Of a stretch of DNA of 64,000 nucleotides, positions 61,101-64,000 are shown one piece after another. How positions within the stretch are numbered: the stretch's first letter is position 1; the number at the start of each line of letters is the position of its first letter. The notes below the pieces were generated by a model that saw only the letters and a list, made by a program, of their open reading frames with translations, made no database searches and was not told the DNA's origin. Position numbers and translations under genes: made by a program. Origin of the DNA: Epiperipatus broadwayi (taxonomy: Eukaryota; Onychophora; Udeonychophora; Euonychophora; Peripatidae); assembly GCA_028023455.1 (NCBI GenBank), contig JAQFVV010006305.1, forward strand, positions 425,001-489,000, written 5' to 3'.

Positions 61101-63499
61101 CATTTTGGTATCTTTGGCTCTTTAACAATTATAGCCACCAGTATTCTGTTAGGCAAGATTGGTATTAAACCACTAAACATGATCACCATCTCTTATGCTA
61201 GCACTTAACTGTTATTAAACAGGCAAAACTCTTCATGCAGTAGTACCACCCTGTGCCAACCTGAGTAATCAATGCACAAGCCTTCTGCCTAATAGGATAG
61301 TGGTGGCTATGATTGTTAAAGAGCCAAAGACACCAAAATGTATGGGTGCTGAACTGAGTACAGACCCATATGACTGTATAAGCTATTGAGCTTAGACTGA
61401 AAATATTATTGTGTTTTCAAATTTCATTCTCATAGTTTTGTAGTTAAGTAGAGATAAAAGGTGGCTGCTGGAGGGTTGCATTAGATCCTAAGACTTAGGT
61501 GGAGTGCTCTCAGATTCAAGGCTCCTCATGGATGAGTAGACACTAGATGGGGATTTCTTGCACAAGCCTTCTGGCATCCATTGATTATTCTAGTTGGCAC
61601 AGGGTGACACTACTGGATGGAGAGTTTTGCCTGTTTACTATTTTTTTTTGTTGTATTAACTAAAAAAAATGATTAGAAAGTTGATATAAATATTTAAACA
61701 ATGACAGTTTCAATAAAAATGTAATTTAAAGTTTTTATTAACAGCTTAGCAGTTGGCATTAGTTTTAGTTTTATTTAACAACTAAGTTATGAACAAAAAT
61801 AAATATTATAAAATGATCATTATGATCCATGGTGGTTAAATTCCTTGTGTGTGTGGGTGTACTGTTTCCTTTGGATCAATGTAGTTTGGATTAATTATTT
61901 ATTTAAAGCCTGTTATGTGATCAAACTTAAATTGCCTTTCTGAGTTGTGCTTATGTTAAAAAAAATTTTTAAGTCCTCTCTCATGGAATATTTGTATCTA
62001 GAGAGGTGAAGAAATATGATCCATAATTTGAAATATAAAGCAGCTAAAGAAGTTGAAAAAAATGTAATGTTTTTAAATTTTCAGAAATGGATATATAGCA
62101 TCTGAAATGCCAGAATAGACTTCATAATGTAAAAACAAACAAATGACAAAAAAATGTTAAGCTTCAAAAGGGATTTTAAACCGGTGACTTTGTTAAAACT
62201 TTTGTTTTAAGTGTGGTCACCTGTTGAATGGTAATGTTTATGTAATTGTTATTTGTTCATATTTTATAACTTAAGGTAATTGTGTCTTAATATTTTATAT
62301 ATGTCTTATTGTATAATAAATATTTTTCTGTTATTAAAACAGGAAAAACTCTCTTTACGTATTGCCACTCAATGCAAGCCAGAGTAACCAATGGAGGTCA
62401 GAAGGGTTGTGCATAAAATCCCCATCTAGTGCCTACTCATCCAATATCGCCAGACTAGTTTCTGGCTTGTGGCCTTCGTCAGTGAGGAGCCTTGGATCTG
62501 AGAGCACTGCACCTAGATCTTAGGATCTAATGCAATCCTCCAGCAGCCACTTTTTATCTCTATTTAACTACAAAATTATGAGTCTTAAACTGAAAACACC
62601 ATAATATTTTCAATCCAAGCTCATTAGCTTGTATAGTCAAAACTTATATAGCCAGAAACTAGTCTGGGGATCTAGGTGCAGTGCTCTCAGATCTAAAGCT
62701 CCTCACTGATGAAGGCCACAAGCCAGAAACTAGTTTGGCGATATTGGATGAGTAGTCACTAGATGGGGATTTTATGCACAGCCCTTTCCATTGATTTGGC
62801 TTGCATTGAATGGCAATACATATAGAAAGTTTTGCCTGCTTTAATAACAGTTGTAAGCAAGCATAAGAAATGGTGATCGTGTGATGTTTAAATATTTTTC
62901 TGTTATTTATTAATCCAGACTCCTGACTCTCTTCTCATAAATTCTGACCATTTAAATATAATAAATTAATTTTGTGACAGTTATTGAGATAAGAGTTCAT
63001 ACTCTACCAAATTTAGTCGGGATATGGTTTGATAATACTGCTGATGTAGAAAAATCCTTCCATGGATTTCCCAGTATTGAATGGTGCTCTGGTTTTAAAT
63101 CTAATATTAATTCTTAATCCATAGAGGTTCTAATTTCCCTTCAGTTACTTGGGAGTGAAATAATAGTCTGGAAAGATGATTGTAGTGCATGAATATAGCT
63201 TTCCTTTTATTTTGTTCATCTCTGTTATTTGGATTTATGTATGAAATCACAAAAGTTATTTTTTATTATTAAGCATAACTTTTCATATCCATAGGATTAC
63301 TATAATTTGTGTTTAACTTTAACTTTGATGTCCTTTTTTTCCAAATAATAGTAGGTTCATTGCAATATAATATATATTAAACTTTTATGAGACGAACTTG
63401 GTCTGATAGAAGTTGTTTAAAATTTTAGTTTGTAAATATTTTTTTATGTTTCTCTTTAAGATTTGATAACTAAAGCTGAAGATAATTGCTTAATGGAAA
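19025..63499 (+). CDS. GOLGA1: Golgin-97 (GOLGA1), 5' part, ten exons
   Basis: Golgin-97 is a coiled-coil tether on trans-Golgi membranes that captures endosome-derived carriers; its C-terminal GRIP domain binds ARL1-GTP. The ten exons listed separately join in frame to about 278 codons. The family signature is clear: M-F-A-K-L-R-K-K-I at the start, a Ser/Pro-rich linker, then coiled coil with L-x-x-K-L-S-E-Y, K-L-E-L-A-L-E-K-Q-Q-N and G-F-Q-M-Q-E-M-A-K-V-K-H-M, each lining up in order with vertebrate golgin-97 as I know it. The human protein has 767 residues, so roughly the N-terminal third is present. The GRIP domain is not in the window; a pyrimidine-rich run at the very end may lead into the next exon. 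Introns reach 16 kb and are full of transposon remnants. Confidence 0.92.
19375..19600. mobile_element. Truncated foldback copy of the hammerhead repeat family
   Basis: The ends TAGCAAATTTTCCATA and its near reverse complement enclose a collapsed palindrome: an inverted family start (AAGCTTTAGTAATCAATGAA) leads directly into a plus-oriented ribozyme 3' half. The GAAAC (19456-19460) and GTC (19463-19465) remain but the CUGAYGA box is gone. Confidence 0.65.
19945..19958 (-). promoter_or_regulatory. CTCF-like motif in GOLGA1 intron 1
   Basis: GCGCCATCCAGCGG resembles the bilaterian CTCF core with two differences. It lies in a locally CpG-rich patch (about 19610-19980) that also holds ATGGCGCTG at about 19630. 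Confidence 0.3.
20000..24990. other. GOLGA1 intron 1, nothing else recognised
   Basis: A+T-rich intron sequence with homopolymer and TA-rich tracts. The small ORFs here lack family features. A G14 run lies at 22155-22168. Confidence 0.6.
22155..22168. repeat. G14 homopolymer
   Basis: An uninterrupted run of 14 G in A+T-rich intron, like the run at 6374. Confidence 0.9.
24995..25135. mobile_element. 141-bp foldback element (MITE-like)
   Basis: The whole block is one hairpin. The first 15 bases, AATAGATATACGAAG, are exactly complementary to the last 15, and pairing continues with few mismatches to a loop around CTTAGCTGACTAA. No clear target duplication is visible. It lies in GOLGA1 intron 1. 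Confidence 0.75.
25140..26305. other. End of GOLGA1 intron 1, nothing recognised
   Basis: A+T-rich intron sequence leading to the acceptor at 26304-26305. Confidence 0.6.
26306..26421 (+). CDS. GOLGA1: GOLGA1 coding exon 2
   Basis: The acceptor TTACAG|CAG allows two splice points 3 nt apart (26306 or 26309), both in frame. The exon encodes a Ser/Thr/Pro-rich linker (S-S-P-K-A-F-P-R-K, S-S-S-S-S-N-Y-E-A-D, T-S-P-V-T-S-E-I-K) and ends at AAG before GTGATT in phase 0. Confidence 0.88.
26422..28640. other. GOLGA1 intron 2, nothing recognised
   Basis: A+T-rich sequence without supportable features. Confidence 0.6.
28640..29107 (+). mobile_element. Penelope-like element remnant, GIY-YIG endonuclease
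   Basis: One frame runs with only two internal stops (near 28813 and 28837). It reads K-V-V-Y-K-M-T-C, then C-G-A-T-Y and E-T-S-A-T, the pattern of the GIY-YIG endonuclease with the YIG triad altered. An S-x-H-Q and K-N-E-G-R-S-I-F-F-E-H segment follows, then V-E-I-V-C-S-E-R and R-K-V-K-E-A-C-F-I, containing the conserved metal-binding Glu, and I-N-R-R near the end. This layout is that of the C-terminal endonuclease of Penelope-like retroelements. No reverse transcriptase was found upstream, so it is a 5'-truncated dead copy. Confidence 0.65.
29335..29430. repeat. Dispersed repeat shared with 56100-56200
   Basis: A segment around ATACCCATTTAC followed by CATCTGAAAGAAA recurs with moderate divergence at 56.1 kb in the same orientation. 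The family is not recognised. Confidence 0.5.
30230..31846. mobile_element. G+C-richer insertion of unknown type, possible LTR
   Basis: This stretch stands out from the intron by base composition and CpG. Short blocks recur in inverted orientation at 30293-30325 and 30797-30830 (TTAGATTGAGCGG) and in direct orientation at about 30478 and 31321 (TCGGACGTT). Its right end reads CCCGTTACA. It may be a solo LTR or composite insertion; no coding motif is visible. Confidence 0.35.
31735..31820. repeat. Stem-loop with 15-bp arms
   Basis: GATTCGCATATCCTG (31735-31749) pairs with CAGTATATGCGAATC (31806-31820) at 14 of 15 positions. The loop holds CTAGTGGCGCC. It sits just inside the right end of the 30.2-31.8 kb insertion. 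Confidence 0.7.
32380..34490. other. Three G+C-richer blocks, unrecognised
   Basis: Blocks at about 32385-32640, 33470-33800 and 34190-34480 are less A+T-rich than the intron and look like insertions. The longest open frame is 95 codons (34189-34476, plus) and has no recognisable motif. I assign no function. Confidence 0.35.
35985..36780 (-). mobile_element. Insertion with an end resembling the 31.8 kb one
   Basis: Read on the minus strand the block ends with CCTAGTGGCGCCC, then GGGTCATATTTCCCTGACTG and TTATAA. The 31.8 kb insertion ends with ACTAGTGGCGCCC, GGGTCA and CCCGTTACA in the same order. They are probably relatives in opposite orientation. No coding motif is seen. Confidence 0.3.
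36780..38340. other. GOLGA1 intron 2 sequence, no gene seen
   Basis: Mostly A+T-rich, with a less A+T-rich patch at about 37120-37330. At 37849-37875, TGTAACG and CGTTACA form a short inverted repeat around 13 bases. Confidence 0.4.
38349..38421 (+). repeat. tRNA-derived SINE head (degenerate)
   Basis: The 73-nt block starts AGGATGG and ends CCATCCT plus one base, which pair as a 7-bp acceptor stem. TGGCCGAGTAGTTAGG after position 4 fits the A box of tRNA-Leu/Ser-type promoters. The T arm and B box are poorly preserved. This looks like the head of a SINE rather than a working tRNA gene. Confidence 0.45.
38549..39035 (+). mobile_element. 5'-truncated RTE-like remnant
   Basis: It matches the 1-775 copy closely from TGATACTAAAAGGAAATATG (at 297 in the first copy) to the (TGA)n tail. 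Frames read L-T-Y-E-S-E-T-W, W-A-G-H-I-A-R-R and the Arg/Pro-rich C-terminal block, with frameshifts. It begins about 130 bp after the tRNA-like block, with an unrelated middle segment between. Confidence 0.85.
39380..39780 (+). mobile_element. Degenerate non-LTR reverse-transcriptase remnant
   Basis: Broken frames show G-M-A-L-F-E-N-S near 39405, where F-A-D-D-like motifs occur, then a G-x-x-S-L-G-E-V-E-R-Y-I block and N-E-K-x-R-S-R-M-G-L-I-K after the usual YLG region. It is another decayed RT fragment, not clearly the RTE family. Confidence 0.4.
39780..41490. other. GOLGA1 intron 2 sequence, nothing recognised
   Basis: A+T-rich sequence without supportable features. Confidence 0.5.
41495..41814. 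mobile_element. MITE-like element with 17-bp terminal inverted repeats
   Basis: GAGAGATGGAAGTATAA at 41495-41511 is exactly complementary to 41798-41814. The 320-bp span has no coding capacity. No target duplication is obvious. Confidence 0.5.
41874..41912. repeat. Terminal hairpin, 14-bp perfect stem
   Basis: AACTGAAACACAGG pairs perfectly with CCTGTGTTTCAGTT around an 11-nt loop. Twelve of the pairs belong to the end of the 465-bp insertion. Confidence 0.85.
41876..42340 (-). mobile_element. 465-bp retro-insertion with 15-bp target duplication
   Basis: TAAGATACTGAACAA is present exactly at 41861-41875 and 42341-42355, directly bordering the insert. Read on the minus strand, the insert opens with a 113-codon frame (to a stop at 41999) of polar, non-low-complexity protein that I do not recognise, then about 120 nt that end in a 12-bp perfect stem with an 11-nt loop (41876-41910). 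There is no poly(A) or simple-repeat tail. A long target duplication implies reverse transcription. It could be the 3' end of an unknown LINE or a retrocopy of a host mRNA. Confidence 0.7.
42454..42541 (+). CDS. GOLGA1: GOLGA1 coding exon 3
   Basis: Acceptor TTTTTTATAG, donor G|GTGAGT. It encodes P-L-D-D-L-T-K-E-E-L and K-V-K-F-L-E-N-K-L-S, the beginning of the coiled coil, and leaves one base of a split codon. Confidence 0.9.
42542..43839. other. GOLGA1 intron 3, nothing recognised
   Basis: A+T-rich intron sequence, except a less A+T-rich patch at about 43030-43620 with no identifiable motif. Confidence 0.5.
43840..43914 (+). CDS. GOLGA1: GOLGA1 coding exon 4
   Basis: Acceptor TTTTTTTTTAG, donor A|GTAAGT. 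The frame reads E-Y-I-A-A-I-K-D-H-K-K, then the strongly conserved K-L-E-L-A-L-E-K-Q-Q-N. The length is a multiple of three (75 nt), so skipping it would keep the frame. Confidence 0.92.
44061..44939. mobile_element. Tc1/mariner-type MITE, TA target site
   Basis: The ends TACCTGGGT and ACCCAGGTA are inverted and bordered by TA on both sides (44059-44060 and 44940-44941). Similarity of the ends continues inward through TTTTATGC. There is no transposase frame in the 879 bp. The phrase around AGGTTCCACAGAAACCCGC suggests a pogo-like family, which is a guess. Confidence 0.6.
44942..46900. other. GOLGA1 intron 4 sequence, no gene seen
   Basis: A+T-rich sequence, possibly including decayed upstream parts of the jockey-like remnant that follows. 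The minus-strand ORFs in this range show no family features. Confidence 0.4.
46900..47420 (+). mobile_element. Jockey-type reverse-transcriptase remnant
   Basis: One frame keeps two landmarks of jockey-like RTs at normal spacing: W-N-L-V-F-N-F-M-K-A-D-Y-F at 47001, matching the W-x-L-x-x-N-x-x-K-T segment, and Y-L-G-I-I-L-N-H-S-L-T at 47103, matching the Y-L-G-V-x-L-D-x-x-L-T block. Stops interrupt the rest. Confidence 0.5.
47850..48480 (-). mobile_element. RTE-like remnant, minus strand
   Basis: The reverse complement carries the same 3' half as the 1-775 copy: K-I-N-H-R-I-K-L near 48400, L-T-Y-E-S-E-T-W-like near 48270 and the C-terminal Arg-rich part near 48000, ending near a TGA/TTA-rich tail. 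Frameshifts are frequent. Confidence 0.75.
48481..51744. other. GOLGA1 intron 4 sequence, nothing recognised
   Basis: A+T-rich sequence. Some patches may be decayed transposon DNA, but no motif supports a call. Confidence 0.5.
51745..51830 (+). CDS. GOLGA1: GOLGA1 coding exon 5
   Basis: Acceptor TTTTTAAAG, donor CTT|GTAAGT. With the base left by exon 4 it reads M-S-A-K-R-T-Q-E-L-N-E-V-Y-Q-N-N-R, matching the golgin-97 segment after the E-K-x-Q motif. It ends in phase 0. Confidence 0.9.
51933..51965 (+). CDS. GOLGA1: GOLGA1 coding exon 6 (33 nt)
   Basis: Acceptor TTTTAAACAG, donor AAAAG|GTGAGA. It encodes E-L-Q-D-Q-I-K-Q-L-E-K, a single coiled-coil segment, and lies only 102 bp after exon 5. 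Confidence 0.88.
52608..53940 (-). mobile_element. RTE-like remnant with the front of the RT domain
   Basis: This is the longest RTE copy. Reading down the minus strand: G-D-K-D-K-I-K-N-Y-R-P-V-S-L-L-S-V near 53800 (RT block 1), then D-Y-E-K-T-F-D-A-I near 53580 (F-V-D-Y-E-K-A-F-D-type catalytic block), later the Y-L-G and C-terminal regions, ending at a (TGA)n-type tail near 52610. It lies in intron 6 of GOLGA1, antisense to the gene, with many frameshifts. The endonuclease domain is missing. Confidence 0.8.
54090..54218 (+). CDS. GOLGA1: GOLGA1 coding exon 7
   Basis: The exon starts after GAATCTAAG and ends at ATG before GTAATA; both phases are 0 and the length is 43 codons. It encodes coiled coil with the family block G-F-Q-M-Q-E-M-A-K-V-K-H-M. 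The acceptor has a weaker pyrimidine tract than the others. Confidence 0.92.
54219..56938. other. GOLGA1 intron 7, first part; one dispersed repeat
   Basis: A+T-rich sequence. A segment at about 56100-56200 is a diverged second copy of the repeat at 29335-29430. Confidence 0.5.
57110..57158 (-). ncRNA. Hammerhead ribozyme, intact core, shortened helix I
   Basis: Minus strand: CUGACGA (57153-57147), GAAAC (57133-57129), GUC (57126-57124). The helix I 5' strand is cut by the inversion junction after about four pairs, so folding would be weaker. Confidence 0.65.
57187..57245 (+). ncRNA. Hammerhead ribozyme, intact core, sense to GOLGA1
   Basis: CUGACGA (57202-57208), GAAAC (57222-57226) and GUC (57229-57231). 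Helix I pairs UGGGGA with UCUUCA through two G-U wobbles, and UUGGAU with AUCCAA, separated by an internal loop. Helix II is weakened to two G-C pairs by one change (ACC for GCC). Confidence 0.75.
57363..59190. other. GOLGA1 intron 7, last part, nothing recognised
   Basis: A+T-rich intron sequence. Confidence 0.6.
59191..59339 (+). CDS. GOLGA1: GOLGA1 coding exon 8
   Basis: Acceptor TCTGTTTTTAG, donor AG|GTAAAA. It encodes 49 codons of coiled coil (L-L-N-C-Q-E-E-L-K-K-Y, E-I-I-E-N-D-K-K, L-K-E-D-F-D-I-L-T-K-D) and leaves two bases of a split codon. Confidence 0.9.
59497..59522 (+). CDS. GOLGA1: GOLGA1 microexon 9 (26 nt)
   Basis: TTATTTTCAG precedes it and A|GTTAAG follows. It reads R-N-D-N-I-L-T-V-K with the two bases from exon 8, and it changes the phase from 2 to 1, exactly what exon 10 needs. 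Skipping it would put a stop into exon 10 after three codons. The support is phase and splice signals, not homology. Confidence 0.6.
60398..60440 (-). pseudogene. Broken hammerhead, GAAAC/GUC deleted
   Basis: CUGAUGA is present, but the segment with GAAAC, helix III and GUC is missing: CCAGA runs straight into UAUUGGAU. Confidence 0.7.
60870..60928 (-). pseudogene. Broken hammerhead, point mutations
   Basis: The first box reads UUGACGA (C3 changed), and GAAAC reads AAAACC. Flanking helices are still recognisable. Confidence 0.7.
61513..61536 (+). pseudogene. Hammerhead core cleanly deleted
   Basis: The helix I 5' strand CUCCUCA is joined directly to UGGAUGAGUAG; everything from CUGAYGA to the helix I 3' strand is absent. 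Confidence 0.65.
62439..62497 (-). ncRNA. Hammerhead ribozyme, intact core
   Basis: Minus strand: CUGACGA (62482-62476), GGC/GCC helix II, GAAAC (62462-62458), GUC (62455-62453). Helix I has one C-C mismatch in its inner part and a perfect AUCCAA/UUGGAU outer part. Confidence 0.75.
62691..62749 (+). ncRNA. Hammerhead ribozyme with GUU site, sense to GOLGA1
   Basis: CUGAUGA (62706-62712), GGC/GCC helix II, GAAAC (62726-62730) and GUU (62733-62735) in place of GUC, still an allowed cleavage triplet. Helix I has one mismatch and one wobble. Confidence 0.7.
62908..63460. other. End of GOLGA1 intron 9, nothing recognised
   Basis: Intron sequence leading to the pyrimidine-rich acceptor of exon 10. 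Confidence 0.6.
63461..63499 (+). CDS. GOLGA1: GOLGA1 coding exon 10 (39 nt)
   Basis: Acceptor TTTCTCTTTAAG, donor GAAA|GTGAGT. In the phase supplied by exon 9 it reads L-I-T-K-A-E-D-N-C-L-M-E; the other two frames contain stops. It ends with one base of a split codon, and the next exon is outside the window. Confidence 0.65.
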
Positions 63500-64000
63500 G
63501 TGAGTTGCCATGTAATCTAGTTCCTAATATGATAATATGATTATGAAATATTATACAAATTTTACACTCTATATTGTAGTTTATTTTCATTTAAAATTTC
63601 AAATATAATTCCATATCTCTGACTTAAATCATAATTAAATGGTCATAATACTAGTTATAATATAGAATCAGGTCTATAAAAAGTCACCAATTTAGCATAT
63701 TGCTTAAAATGACTATCTAGAAATTACTTTTTTAAAAGTCAATTAAAGATAAATGTACATTAATTCATTTGTTAATTTTGCTATTTGAAACTTTAATTGT
63801 AGTAACTTTTAACTTTCTTTATGTTGTACTAAAACCAAAATTAAGTAGTTATTATAATCATTAGTAACCTTAAACTAATTGTCTTGCTCAACATTAAAGC
63901 ATTTATCTCATTACTGTATCAACTTTTCAAAGATACTAATTTTCTGCCATGATAGATTTAATAAAGATTGGGACTTACTTGTAGTGTTTCTTTCTTCTTA

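Larger units (their letters stand above)
60239..61637. mobile_element. Compound hammerhead repeat array (two direct units plus one inverted)
   Basis: Two minus-oriented units follow each other with a period of about 486 bp (ribozyme boxes at 60421 and 60907), then a plus-oriented unit fills about 61280-61637. Family end sequences (CATCACATGATCACC and GGCAAAACTC) mark each junction. All three ribozymes are broken. No clear target duplication was found, partly because both borders are T-rich. Confidence 0.75.
62336..62889. mobile_element. Palindromic hammerhead retroelement, 18-bp target duplication
   Basis: A minus-oriented unit (62336 to about 62640) meets a plus-oriented unit (62650-62889). 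The element is bordered by the exact 18-bp direct repeat at 62318-62335 and 62890-62907 (it begins AAATATTTTTC). Near 62651-62670 the GAAAC-to-GUC part of a ribozyme appears once more before the full one, joined through GAT, as expected from template jumping. It lies in intron 9 of GOLGA1. Confidence 0.85.

Noticed and set aside
62085-62120. Possible GOLGA1 exon after TTTTCAG
   Set aside because: In the required phase it meets a TAG after ten codons and has no donor before it.
63145-63170. Possible GOLGA1 exon after CCCTTCAG
   Set aside because: The short segment to the first GT donor gives the wrong phase for exon 10 and the frame soon stops.

Overview
This is a very A+T-rich animal nuclear window with long introns, a multi-exon gene and many decayed retroelements. 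The species cannot be fixed from sequence alone. The golgin, the RTE, Ty3 and Penelope-type elements and the CTCF-like motifs suit an invertebrate bilaterian.

One host gene is well supported: the 5' third of golgin-97 (GOLGA1), plus strand, from the start codon at 19025 to the right edge. Ten coding exons (19025-19118, 26306-26421, 42454-42541, 43840-43914, 51745-51830, 51933-51965, 54090-54218, 59191-59339, 59497-59522, 63461-63499) join in frame with GT/AG borders and encode about 278 residues of N-terminal leader and coiled coil. The GRIP domain must lie beyond the window. No second host gene was found.

Region by region: 1-775 RTE-like reverse transcriptase remnant; 1480-1870 CpG-rich segment with two CTCF-like motifs; 2225-2920 second RTE remnant; 3138-4579 possible LTR; 6815-6990 and 10226-11293 copies of a palindromic repeat family; 14096-16860 decayed Ty3/gypsy element; 19-64 kb GOLGA1 with introns holding a Penelope-type endonuclease remnant (28.7-29.1 kb), unclassified insertions (30.2-36.8 kb), a tRNA-like head next to an RTE tail (38.3-39.0 kb), MITE-like elements, a 465-bp insertion with a 15-bp target duplication (41876-42340), a jockey-like remnant, and two minus-strand RTE remnants.

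The most interesting signal is the palindromic repeat family (about 6.8, 10.2-11.3, 19.4, 57.0-57.35, 60.2-61.6 and 62.3-62.9 kb). Each full unit carries a type-I hammerhead ribozyme architecture: CUGAYGA, a GGC/GCC helix II, GAAA, a minimal helix III with GUC (or GUU), and a two-part helix I. Five copies keep the core. Three insertions have direct target duplications of 12, 14 and 18 bp, so they moved by retrotransposition. This matches Penelope-associated hammerhead elements and metazoan retrozymes, and a Penelope-type GIY-YIG endonuclease remnant sits in the same gene. Two ribozymes lie in sense orientation inside GOLGA1 introns.
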